Shown here in pieces: positions 34,001-42,815 of a stretch of DNA of 64,000 bases. The stretch is from Saprospiraceae bacterium (GTDB lineage Bacteria > Bacteroidota > Bacteroidia > Chitinophagales > Saprospiraceae), in NCBI GenBank assembly GCA_021739645.1, contig JAIPBL010000020.1, forward strand, positions 1-64,000. Reading direction: 5' to 3'. The notes beneath the pieces are model-generated. The model was not told the origin of the DNA and did not search any database. It was given only the letters and a program-made list of their open reading frames with translations. Every line of letters begins with the position of its first letter. The first letter of the stretch is position 1. Position numbers and translations under genes: made by a program.

Positions 34001-35424
34001 GATTTGTCGCCAACAATTGAACTCACTCTTTGCTCGAATTTCAATCCATTTTGCTCCGTGAAATGCCTAAAACTCTTTGGGTCAAATCGGGTCACACCTG
34101 CATTCGTCCCCATCCATATAACTCCAGCATTATCTGGTATCATTGAATTTACAATATTATGGCTCATTCCTTCCCTTACTGTGTAGTGCTCGAAATTTTT
34201 GCCATCAAAACGACTTACCCCGCTATCTGAATTTTGGCTTCCTGTGCGGTTAGCCATCCAGATATTGCCTTCAACATCCTCATGGATGCAAGTGACTAAC
34301 ATCCCCAGAAGGCCTTCTTTAGTAGTATAATTTTTGAAACTATCGCCATCAAAACGGCTTGCTCCTTGATAAGTCCCAAACCAAATTGCTCCTTGCCTAT
34401 CCGTTATGATTGAATATATCAGGTTGCTGCCAAGCCCTTCTTTGTAAGTATAGTGCGTAAAACTTTTTCCATCATATTGGCAAGCTCCTCCTTTGACAGT
34501 CCCAAACCAAATATCTCCATTGGTATCTGCCATCATGGATAATGCACTCTTGTCACACAAGCCTTCTTTGTCGGTGAAAATGGTAAAATCATTTCCATCA
34601 TAGCATACAGCACCGCCACCATAAGTCCCGAACCATAAATTCCCCTTGCCGTCCATTATCATGGAATACACCATGTCGCTGCTCATTCCCTCTTTTTCCG
34701 TAAAATGGATGAAGCTGGTCCCATCGTAACAAATCACGCCGTCACCCCAGGTGGCAAACCAAAGGTTGCCATGGCGGTCTTCCACAATTGCCCGAATGCT
34801 GCTATTGCTCAACCCCTCCTGCTCGCTAAAGCTGGTCAGCCATTTGCCGTCATATTTGTAAGCACCTGAAGGGGTTCCGAACCACAAATTCCCACGACTA
34901 TCCTCCAGAATGGTTTCTATGCGATCCGAACCAGCCCGCTGTTCTATTTCAAGTACCTGGATGTTAGCAATCGCCTCATCTTTTGTCCGAAGCGGGGTGG
35001 CCAGGATTGGCTGGGGTTGTGAAGCAGGGACAACCTTGCCCTTGGCACGTACTTTCTTGGGTAATGGAACACCATTTTCTCCCGGGGTTATGACCGTTAA
35101 ATTTTTAGGAATGGGAATTACGACTGGCTGGCCAGCTGGGTTCCGGTTTGGGTGAGCCGACACCACCTTCGGCTCGCCCTTCAACGGAACAACCGTGGTT
35201 TCGAATATACTGTCGAAGTCAATTCGGACGCCTTGGTCCACGATGGGAATACCCGTAATAATACTATCACTGCCAGCGGCTTCACTTTGCGCATTCTCAG
35301 TATTGGGTTTTCCCTCCGCCGTTTTGGCACCATTGCCATTCTCCAGTTTGCATGAAAAATTGAGTGTCAGCAAGATTCCCAAAACCACGGAATGGCAAAC
35401 ATTGAATGCCAAGCCATCACGCAT
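31006..35424 (-). CDS. Hybrid two-component regulator (HTCS): propeller sensor, histidine kinase, receiver, AraC-type HTH
   Basis: 1472 residues if started at ATG 35424, which gives a lipoprotein/anchor-like N-terminus (MRDGLAFNVCHSVVLGILLT, then LNFSC); the frame is open to 35598, so the start is uncertain. A Pro/Ser linker (30-130) is followed by about 14 Reg_prop blades (about 140-760; DSRGNLWFGT, DGKGNLWFGTYGGG), Y_Y_Y domain (about 830-890), a TM helix (about 900-920), HisKA with HEFRTPL (His near 959), HATPase (NLLSNAVKFTPESG, DTGIGIP, GTGIGLTLTQEL), receiver with ISDVMMPEMDGYE (Asp near 1264) and PKPF Lys, and AraC/HTH_18 at the C-terminus. All catalytic residues are present. Such HTCS proteins sense glycan fragments in the periplasm and activate SusC/SusD genes; a broken SusC-like gene lies divergently. 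Confidence 0.93.
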   Translation of the reverse strand: MRDGLAFNVCHSVVLGILLTLNFSCKLENGNGAKTAEGKPNTENAQSEAAGSDSIITGIPIVDQGVRIDFDSIFETTVVPLKGEPKVVSAHPNRNPAGQPVVIPIPKNLTVITPGENGVPLPKKVRAKGKVVPASQPQPILATPLRTKDEAIANIQVLEIEQRAGSDRIETILEDSRGNLWFGTPSGAYKYDGKWLTSFSEQEGLSNSSIRAIVEDRHGNLWFATWGDGVICYDGTSFIHFTEKEGMSSDMVYSMIMDGKGNLWFGTYGGGAVCYDGNDFTIFTDKEGLCDKSALSMMADTNGDIWFGTVKGGACQYDGKSFTHYTYKEGLGSNLIYSIITDRQGAIWFGTYQGASRFDGDSFKNYTTKEGLLGMLVTCIHEDVEGNIWMANRTGSQNSDSGVSRFDGKNFEHYTVREGMSHNIVNSMIPDNAGVIWMGTNAGVTRFDPKSFRHFTEQNGLKFEQRVSSIVGDKSGNIWLGTWVGGLIRFDGENFSYFTKEEGMSVNIINKLFFNNEDELWFDVGSIGFTNFDGKIFEHHLLREKYGRSLLPILQDSRGRKWYSIANGMFCYDSTGCVLFSKKEIFGDKFVSKMLEDSRGQLWFGANDGGVIKYDGSAFTLITEAEGMSNNQLTAILEDSQGYLWFGTRGGGLNRYDGTQFVHFTEAEGLGNNLVNSMLQDGTGNIWVSRQNGVSLIVPKKNWSDSTKGIAPTSLNNAHGDYRIFNYDTKDGLKGKAYSSMYLDVENRLWLGGVKGMSMLDISQFKVVNKPPKVKFDHIEIRQQYLDFSRLTDTAYQSTFSFGKEMSQISCSLVPFSNCPVNMTVPNDLDHLTFYFSGIDWAAPHKIQYSYLMDGVDKGWSLPQSAPQAEYRNLPFGTHTIKVKAVGAAQIWSDPIEYTFTIRPPWLRTWWAYLCYILAGGGILFGIRAYELKRKLAKAEEQRTKEMNEVKSKIYTNITHEFRTPLTIINGIAEKLQRKVDFELREDLEVIKRNGRQLLHLVNQMLDLAKLESGSLPLHLVQGEVVSFLKYLLESFHSLAEDKNIQLKFESELESCVMDHDPVRLQEIVTNLLSNAVKFTPESGKVEMRLAMEKQTADTHFLITVSDTGIGIPADKQQQIFERFYQLDDSPTRQSEGTGIGLTLTQELVKLLKGNIEVESELGKGSKLTVRLPVTNKAKPVDSKVFYTPGISLTTPSPHSDAATKEQPASSDSAKPSLLFIEDSPDLLRYLSSMLQSDFQIITASNGKLGLEKALVEMPDIIISDVMMPEMDGYEVCRRLKENLVTCHIPIILLTAKADAESKIKGLEQGADAYLPKPFDEKELRMQLKRLLEATERLRRYYTSEQFLNRINVQVSWPKEVHNDPLLMEIYKLVNKYITDPELSAEYLASQLNMSYISCFRKVKALTGMGVKEYIQHIRINIAAALLSEHPEWPLSKVATSTGFGSPQFFSRLFKKTMGQTPANYRMLDKNK

Positions 35425-35693
35425 GGCGAACGCCTGGAAGCAATGCCAACCTTTTTTAAAATTGGACAGCAGCCGTGCAATCATGTGGAAGCCAAAAAAG
35501 AAAAGGGCAAAGCAGAATAGGGCGAAACATCGCAAAGTCCGAAGCCGGGAAGGGGACCATTTGGAGTAGCCTGGAGGCTGATACTGGGGCATAAGCATAA
35601 GGGTTAAGTTGCGATGCTGAATAAAGGTAAAAAGTTTTCTTATTAACTGTTACCGTTTTTTTTCATCAGATAACCATGCTTGGAACGTGATTT

Positions 35694-35730
35694 TGAAAGA
35701 TACGTGCAATAAAATGAAAGATACGTGCAA
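35694..35730. promoter_or_regulatory. Direct-repeat operator, 16 bp x 2 with 21-bp period
   Basis: TGAAAGATACGTGCAA occurs twice without mismatch (35694-35709 and 35715-35730), separated by 5 bp. A 21-bp period puts both copies on one face of the helix, as expected for the tandem half-sites of AraC-type HTH dimers. It lies between the divergent HTCS gene and the SusC-like relic, about 185 nt from the latter's ATG. Confidence 0.75.
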
Positions 35731-35914
35731 ACTTCAAGGGAATTCTTGCCACTATCTTGCTCCCTGCTAAATTATGTCCAACATAAATAATTAGCACGAA
35801 GCAACACCCAGCCTGAAGCTGAACCTGCTTCCTACATTGAAAGGTGACACTCCTACATTCTCTCTAGTACAATCGACTCATTTTTCAATAGTTCACTTTT
35901 AAAACCTTGCCCTC

Positions 35915-36662
35915 ATGAAAAGAATTTTACTGTGCACCATTTTCTTGGTTCTACTTGGTTCCAGCTTATTTTCCCAAGCGAAAACCATTTCAGGCAAAAT
36001 CACCACCACCGCTGGTGAACCCTTGCCTGGCACTGCTGTACTCGTCAAAGGAACCCAAATAGGGACGACGAGCGACGAGAACGGCGGCTACAAAATCAAC
36101 GTCCCGGACACCTACAACCGGCTGGTGTTCCAGTTCCTTGGCTATGCCGACCAGGAGGTGGAAATCAATGGCCGAAGCGTGATTGACCTTTCTCTGGACG
36201 AATCCACCAACGCCTTGGACGAAGTCGTTGTCATCGGCTTCGGTTCGCAGAGCAAACGACGGCTTACCAGTTCCGTGTCCTCAACAGGTGAGGAATCATT
36301 CAAGAACATCCCCGCATCGGATGTGCAGAACGCATTATCTGGGCGCTTGCCGGGTGTGGTATTCACCAACTCCTCCGGCAGCACGAACTCCACTTACAAC
36401 GTGGAAAGCCAGCCTTCCACCAACTGGCAGGGAAAAAGGCTTCGAACAAGAGGCAAGCGACAGTATGACAGGCAGCGGCGCCCGTGCCGCCCTTCCTTTG
36501 ACGGACGAAATGAAAATCCGCTCCTGCCAGCCCAACGAGTTCAGCCTCAAAAGCATGAAGTGCGACGACGGAAGAGGCGTTTTCGGCTACAACCAGTTGG
36601 ATGGCTTGTACAACGGGGAGACAGCAACTATGACAGTAGGATATGCTGAAGGTAATGCATGA
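35915..36662 (+). pseudogene. Broken SusC/RagA-like TonB receptor 5' end fused to an unknown 3' fragment
   Basis: From ATG 35915 the frame reads a signal peptide (MKRILLCTIFLVLLGSSLFS), a CarboxypepD_reg-like domain (ISGKITTTAGEPLPGTAVLV, DENGGYKINVP), the SusC linker ALDEVVVIGFGSQSKR, and the start of the plug domain (NALSGRLPGVVFTNSSG). After about 36395 the family pattern stops, and the frame becomes Arg-rich nonsense to 36649. Another frame is protein-like from about 36430 (GFEQEASDSMTGSGARAALP, PNEFSLKSMKCDDGRGVFGY, to a stop at 36662); a one-base change in the A5 run near 36438 would join the two. About 800 residues of barrel are missing. Confidence 0.85.
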
Positions 36663-36727
36663 AAAATTACGGCTTGAATCAACGTCCCAACGCCGTTTTT
36701 TATAATATACCGTTTAAATAAGAGACA

Positions 36728-39700
36728 ATGAAGAGCTCATTTTTCTACTCATTTTCGCTTGGCACCATCCTATTGGTTTTTGCCTTTATGGGAGGTCAAA
36801 AGTTGAATGCGGCCACCTGCACTTGGATAGGCGGCACTAGCAATTGGAACAACACAGCCAACTGGAACTGCGGTGTCGTGCCGGATAGTGATGATGACGT
36901 AATCATCAACACCGGCACAGTTACCCTTGACCTGGCAACTACCGTCCAATCGCTCAGTTTGGGAGGCGGCGATATTACGCTGAATTTCAACCTCACCGTT
37001 TCTGGAAATATGTCGTTGACGAACGGCAGCAGCGAAATAAATGGAAACGGAAATTTGACCATCACCGGCAACCTCACTTGGGACGCTGGAAAAATCGGCG
37101 GTGCTGGACTGTTTTCATTGACCGGGACGATGACTGGCTCAGGGGCGAATCCAATTTTAAACACAAGATCATTGACGCTAACCGAAGGCGGCACCTGGAC
37201 CAACCAGACCTTTAATTTGGAAAGCGGTGCGTCTATTACAATCCCAATGGGAAAAACATTGACTATTGACAACTCAGGCTCAGAAAGTCTTGACGGGCCA
37301 ACTAATAATGGTGGCACACTGATCAACAACGGCACGATAGAAAAAAACGGAGCGGGCACTTTTAACATAACTGACAATGAGTTGGACAATAACGGGGACA
37401 TCAACATAAATGTAGGGAGTTTTTCCTTTTCTTCTAGGTCTGTCTCCACCCACGACAATGGTAACGTGACAATTGGAGCTGGGACTTCCCTGAATTTTAA
37501 TGGCAATCCAACAACCAACACATTTACCAATACTGTCATCACGAATAATGGGGCTTTCATTTTGGGGCAAACAAATGCCACTGTGACCATCAATGCTGGT
37601 ACTTCCCTTAACAATGATATTAGTCAAACGGGTGGAAACCTTATTCTAAATGAACCCCAGATATTTGCAAACCTTTCCATGACCGCAGGCACGATAACCC
37701 TCAACTCTGATTTAACAGTAAGCAACGAACTAAGCATGACTGGTGGGAGTGGAAAACTGATAGACGGGGATGGAGACTTGACCATTAGTGGCACCTTTAC
37801 CTGGACTATCGGCACTATCAAAGGCACCGGGGCTATTACGGTGGATGGCACGCTGAATTCCACAGGTGGCTTTTCATTTTTGGAAACAAGAACCATGACC
37901 CTCAACGCTGGGGGCAATATGACCACACATAGCTATAGTTTAAAAAACAATGCAAAATTCATCATCCCTGCTGGCCAAACCCTGACCATTGACAATAATA
38001 CCGGTTCCGCTAAATCCTTCACCGCCTCCAATGGCAATTTTGGCACCATCGAAAATAATGGTACGATCATTAAAACCGGATCAGGGTCATTGGAAGTGTT
38101 GTACAATACAGTTGACAACAATGGCACCATGAATATCAATGCCGGAACCTGGTTGTTTTCATCCGCCTCTGTTTCCACGCACGACTTTGCGACGGTAAGC
38201 ATTGCCTCCGGGGCATTGATGGAATGCCGCGGCACAAGCCATGTTTTTAACTCCACCTCCATCAGTGGTGCTGGCGTTTTCAAATTGAATATTCCTAATC
38301 AAAGTGTTTCTATCAACACTGGCTGCACCTTTTCCGTAGCCACGGAAATGAATTCGGGAACGCTCAACCTGAGTGTTGCAGCAATCATTCCTTCCCTTTC
38401 CATGTACGCTGGGACTTCAGATTTGGTGCTGAATAATAGTCTAAGTGTAGCAGGCGATGTTTCAATGACCAGTAATAATGCAGAAATAAGTGGCCCGGGT
38501 GACCTCACTATTAACGGCAACCTCAATTGGGACAATGGTACTATCAGCGGTGCAGGCGATCTTACCTTAAACGGGTTTTTCACTGGCAACAATGGGCAAA
38601 GCGCAACCCTGGACACCAGGGACTTAATCCTCAACGCAGGTGGTAGTTGGACTGACTATGATTTTGACCTCTTTAATGGGGCCTCACTTACCATTCCGGC
38701 AAACCAGACATTGACCATTAATAATGTTTCTTTGAAGTCAACGGCTGGAACTGCTGCAAACAAAGGTGCTATCATAAATAATGGCACTATCGCAAAAAAT
38801 GGCGCTGGGGAATATGCCATTTCCAACAATTCACTTGATAATAATGGGGTCATTAACATCAATGCGGGGATGGTCAGCTTGGGTACCGGCTCCAGTTCAA
38901 CGCATGATGGCACAACTATCACTATCGCAATAGGTGCAGAGTTGGAATTAGGCGGTAGTTTGACCCATACTTTTGACAACACGGCGATTAACGGGGCTGG
39001 CACATTTTCAAAGGCTGCATCTTCAACGGTAACATTAAATATAGGCACGACTATTACCACACATGTATATGCTGGCTCCAGCGGCAATACCTCCCTCATT
39101 TTCAATATCCCAGCCACCATCCCTACACTTACTATTTCCTCTTCTATGGTTGTATTAAATGCCAATTTGACGGTTACTGGAAATGCAGAATTTAATGACG
39201 GCAATACTCCGGACGGTGGCATCAGTGGTAATGGAGACTTAACTATCAATGGTAACCTACATTGGAAGGGAGGACAAGTAAGCGGTAATGGCACTTTCAC
39301 TTTAGGTGGCACTTTAACTGTTGATAATAATAATATTATTTTGGATACCCGCAGCCTTTCCCTTACTTCTGGGGGGACTATGAGTTCATCATTAATTGTT
39401 TTCGCACAATCAAATGGTGCGATTTTGACAATCCCGGTTGGGCAAACGCTGACGCTCAATTCAGGTGGATCAGTATATATCCGGGATGAAAACCTCATCA
39501 ATCATGGCACGATTGAAAAAACTGGGACAGGGGCTGGTATTTTAGGAGCAAATCTATTCACAAACGATGGCCAAATAAATATAACTGGAGGCAGCTTACG
39601 CATTGGTGAAAGCAATGGCGAAGAGTCAAACCATGACAACGCTGTTTTTACTATTTCTGCTGGAAGTGAATTGCTTTTTTATGGAGTTGGAAATATGCAC

Positions 39701-42700
39701 AATCTGGATAATACCTCAATTAGTGGCCCCGGCATGTTGAGCATAGAAGGTGGATCAATCGTAAACCTGAATGCGGGGACGACAATCACTAATATTCCTG
39801 TTCAAATATCCGTAGCAACACTTAATCTCAATATCAACACTACTTTTAACTCTCTGTTCTCAGTGAATTATCAAACCATCTTGTCTGGCACATTTACCAC
39901 GCTCAACATCACTGGCGATGTTGATTGGGATGGCAGTATGACCCCTGCGAATCCTGCAACAATTAATGTAGGTGGGGCATTTTTGCTGAATTTTACTGGC
40001 TCACAGACGACCTTTTCTAATACCACCCTAAATCTCAACGGTGGTGGAACCTGGACAAGAGCAAGCTGCACCATGAAGGACAACGCCGAATTCATTGTCT
40101 CCTCCGGCCAAACACTAACTATCGACAACACCTCCAACAGTACACTTTTAAACGGCACCGGCGGCGGCGGCATCCTCACCAACAACGGCAATCTTATAAA
40201 GAGCGGCACCGCCATTTTCAATATAGATGTCCCTTATTCAACGGCTTCCGGCAGCATCACCGACATCCAAGCAGGCACCCTCGATTTCAACAACACCTTC
40301 AACAACAGCGGCACCGTGAAAGGCATAGCCACGATAAACACGGCAGGCGTCACTGGAAGCCCCAGCTACGGTATCTTCTCCCCAGGTACCTCCCCGGGCA
40401 CATTGACTGTTACCGGAAACTACACCAACACCACCTTGGACATCGAAATCGAAGCAGGCAGCCCCGTCCTTTTCGACAAGCTGGTGGTGAGCGGCACGGC
40501 CACCCTCGGCGGCACACTGAACGTGACTGAAACTGGCAATGTACCTGCGGGCTCCTACACCATCCTCAGTGCTGCCAGCATTTCCGGCAGTTTTTCCACC
40601 ATGAACCTGCCCGACTGCTACACGATACAAATCAGTGGTGGCAACGTGAACCTGATACATGGTGTGGGAAAGGTCTGGGACGGCAGCACCGGCACCTGGA
40701 GCACCGCCACCAGTTGGATTCCCAACGGCGTACCTTGTCCTCAAGACGATGTGGTCATCAACAGCGGCGTGTGCAACTTGAACGAGCAACCAACCATGAC
40801 TTCACTGACCATTACCGGCGGTGAAATGGTAAAAGTCGATGCCACCACCTACACGATAGACGCACCTTTCACCATTGAGGCCGGTGGCGCTTTGAACCTT
40901 CAGGCCGGTGTATTGGACGTCAATGATGTTTTTGACAATGATGGCATTGTGGATGGAATTGGCACAATAGACCTGGAAGATGCCACTGTGATATTGCCAA
41001 CCGGGCATTGGTCGCCCGGCAACTCGGCGGGCACCTTGACAGTGAAAGGCACCCACACCAACGAGGTGATGAGCATCGAAATCGGGGAAAATGGAGGGAA
41101 CGTGGAACTGGACCTTCTCGAAACGACCCAAAACTTGACCGTGGGTGGCGACCTGAACATTTTATACATGTACGGTACGGTGCCAGCGGGTACCCGCACC
41201 ATCGCCGAATGCGGCGGCGGGTCAGGTTGTCGGACGGGAACGTTTGCCACTGTCAATTTTCCGCCGGAGTGCCAGGGCGGCTGCAACATCATCTACGAAC
41301 CGACCATGGTGCGGCTTGAAAACACTGTTCCCATAGAGTTCGTCGGTACCTGCACCTGGCTTGGTGGCACGGGCAACTGGACGGAGCCGCTTAATTGGAG
41401 CTGTAACAATGTGCCCAATGGCAACGACGACGTGGTCATCAATTCGGGCGTTGTCACCTTGAACGCACCGGTGACGGTCAATTCCCTTGTCTTTTCGGGA
41501 GGCGCCATTTCCGGGAGCAGCCTCACCGTTACGGGCAGTTTCACTTGGAGCGGGGGAACGTTCGGCACCAATGGCATAAACAACGTAGGGGCAATGGAAT
41601 TGAGCGGCTCGCCAACGCTGGCCAACGGCACCTTGTCGCTCAACGGGGGAGGGAGCTGGACCAACGCCAACCTGACCTTGTCCAACAATGCCATTTTGAA
41701 AATCCCGACCGGCACCGCACTTACGCTGAACATTACTACAGCCAGTGGAATCACGCAAAGCGGAACAAGTGCTTTCCAAAACGTTGGAACCCTGCTGAAA
41801 AATGGTACGGCGCTTTTCACTATAAACGTACCCTATACTAGTACAGGATTTACCAATATTGCGCAAGGAGTCCTTCAGTTTCTTAACAGTTTCAACAATA
41901 CTGGCGGCACCGTGATGGGTGTCGGTACGCTCGATTTAGCAAATGCCAATATCGTTGAATATGGCATTTTTTCACCTGGTTCCTCCCCCGGAACCTTATA
42001 CCTGGAAGGTGACTATATCAACTCAACCTTAATAATCGAAATTGCCGAAAGTGGCGGATTTGTTGAGCACGACCTGCTGGAGGTAAGCCAAGACGCTATG
42101 CCGGGCAATAATCTTGTGATAACACATCTTGGAGGGGTAATTCCTTATGGAGATTATACTTTCCTGCATTGCAACAGCGGATCCAACTGCTTGGAGGGCA
42201 CATTCGACCCCGTAACATTTCCATCCTTTTGCCAAGGGGAATGTAGCATCATCTACACTGGCGGCAGTGCAACACTTCGCTACGCCGCCCCACTACCCAT
42301 TGAACTATTGTGGTTTAAAGGTGCTTGGGAAAACAAATCGGTCAAGCTGGAATGGGAGACGGCCTCCGAAAGCGATAACGAACGCTATGTTATCCTGCGC
42401 AGCACCAATGGAAGGGACTGGCAGAAACTGGGCAGTGTTCCTGGAAACGGAACTACCACCGAGCGCCACGAATACGAGTTCCTTGACAATGTCCCCATGC
42501 GAGGGGTCAACTACTATCGCCTGCAAATCGTCAGCATAGCGGGTGAAATTGAATATTCAAAAACCATTTCGGTTTCGGCACATGGCCTGCCTTGGCGGGC
42601 CTATCCCAACCCGGTCAACGGCCTTTTGAGGGTGGACTTTCCCGACATTGCCGAGGGCAAACTGCTGCTCTTCGACTGGACGGGCAGGCTTGTGCTGAAC

Positions 42701-42811
42701 GAGCTCGTCAACAACCAGCCAAGCGTTGAACTTGACCTTTCAAGTTTACCAGAAGGTGTTTATTGGCTTTGCCTCGATAACGGTGATGGCCAAGTAATAG
42801 TGAAACAATGA
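36728..42811 (+). CDS. Giant secreted beta-helix adhesin-like protein with T9SS tail
   Basis: 2027 residues from ATG 36728 (MKSSFFYSFSLGTILLVFAF, signal peptide to about 29). 'W-GG..W....NW..G..P...DDVVIN.G' modules occur near residues 31, 1318 and 1540. Between the first two lie four long repeats of about 240 residues (recurring STHD, GDLTI(N/S)GNL.W, LDTR.L.L..GG.WT, QTLTIDN, GTI.NNGTIEKNGAG, ININAG), typical of a right-handed beta-helix. Near the C-terminus a fibronectin-like domain (VKLEWETASESDNERYVI) precedes a T9SS type A sorting domain (about 1955-2027; AYPNPVNGLLRVDF). Extremely Asn/Thr/Gly-rich, as in surface adhesins; the ligand is unknown. Its stop is 4 nt before the first CHAT gene, so they form one transcription unit. 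Confidence 0.88.
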   Translation: MKSSFFYSFSLGTILLVFAFMGGQKLNAATCTWIGGTSNWNNTANWNCGVVPDSDDDVIINTGTVTLDLATTVQSLSLGGGDITLNFNLTVSGNMSLTNGSSEINGNGNLTITGNLTWDAGKIGGAGLFSLTGTMTGSGANPILNTRSLTLTEGGTWTNQTFNLESGASITIPMGKTLTIDNSGSESLDGPTNNGGTLINNGTIEKNGAGTFNITDNELDNNGDININVGSFSFSSRSVSTHDNGNVTIGAGTSLNFNGNPTTNTFTNTVITNNGAFILGQTNATVTINAGTSLNNDISQTGGNLILNEPQIFANLSMTAGTITLNSDLTVSNELSMTGGSGKLIDGDGDLTISGTFTWTIGTIKGTGAITVDGTLNSTGGFSFLETRTMTLNAGGNMTTHSYSLKNNAKFIIPAGQTLTIDNNTGSAKSFTASNGNFGTIENNGTIIKTGSGSLEVLYNTVDNNGTMNINAGTWLFSSASVSTHDFATVSIASGALMECRGTSHVFNSTSISGAGVFKLNIPNQSVSINTGCTFSVATEMNSGTLNLSVAAIIPSLSMYAGTSDLVLNNSLSVAGDVSMTSNNAEISGPGDLTINGNLNWDNGTISGAGDLTLNGFFTGNNGQSATLDTRDLILNAGGSWTDYDFDLFNGASLTIPANQTLTINNVSLKSTAGTAANKGAIINNGTIAKNGAGEYAISNNSLDNNGVININAGMVSLGTGSSSTHDGTTITIAIGAELELGGSLTHTFDNTAINGAGTFSKAASSTVTLNIGTTITTHVYAGSSGNTSLIFNIPATIPTLTISSSMVVLNANLTVTGNAEFNDGNTPDGGISGNGDLTINGNLHWKGGQVSGNGTFTLGGTLTVDNNNIILDTRSLSLTSGGTMSSSLIVFAQSNGAILTIPVGQTLTLNSGGSVYIRDENLINHGTIEKTGTGAGILGANLFTNDGQINITGGSLRIGESNGEESNHDNAVFTISAGSELLFYGVGNMHNLDNTSISGPGMLSIEGGSIVNLNAGTTITNIPVQISVATLNLNINTTFNSLFSVNYQTILSGTFTTLNITGDVDWDGSMTPANPATINVGGAFLLNFTGSQTTFSNTTLNLNGGGTWTRASCTMKDNAEFIVSSGQTLTIDNTSNSTLLNGTGGGGILTNNGNLIKSGTAIFNIDVPYSTASGSITDIQAGTLDFNNTFNNSGTVKGIATINTAGVTGSPSYGIFSPGTSPGTLTVTGNYTNTTLDIEIEAGSPVLFDKLVVSGTATLGGTLNVTETGNVPAGSYTILSAASISGSFSTMNLPDCYTIQISGGNVNLIHGVGKVWDGSTGTWSTATSWIPNGVPCPQDDVVINSGVCNLNEQPTMTSLTITGGEMVKVDATTYTIDAPFTIEAGGALNLQAGVLDVNDVFDNDGIVDGIGTIDLEDATVILPTGHWSPGNSAGTLTVKGTHTNEVMSIEIGENGGNVELDLLETTQNLTVGGDLNILYMYGTVPAGTRTIAECGGGSGCRTGTFATVNFPPECQGGCNIIYEPTMVRLENTVPIEFVGTCTWLGGTGNWTEPLNWSCNNVPNGNDDVVINSGVVTLNAPVTVNSLVFSGGAISGSSLTVTGSFTWSGGTFGTNGINNVGAMELSGSPTLANGTLSLNGGGSWTNANLTLSNNAILKIPTGTALTLNITTASGITQSGTSAFQNVGTLLKNGTALFTINVPYTSTGFTNIAQGVLQFLNSFNNTGGTVMGVGTLDLANANIVEYGIFSPGSSPGTLYLEGDYINSTLIIEIAESGGFVEHDLLEVSQDAMPGNNLVITHLGGVIPYGDYTFLHCNSGSNCLEGTFDPVTFPSFCQGECSIIYTGGSATLRYAAPLPIELLWFKGAWENKSVKLEWETASESDNERYVILRSTNGRDWQKLGSVPGNGTTTERHEYEFLDNVPMRGVNYYRLQIVSIAGEIEYSKTISVSAHGLPWRAYPNPVNGLLRVDFPDIAEGKLLLFDWTGRLVLNELVNNQPSVELDLSSLPEGVYWLCLDNGDGQVIVKQ

Positions 42812-42815
42812 AAAC

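Noticed and set aside
36796-41866. Several minus-strand open frames of 100-280 codons inside the giant adhesin gene
   Set aside because: They are antisense shadows of the Asn/Thr-rich repeats, which rarely produce stops on the other strand.
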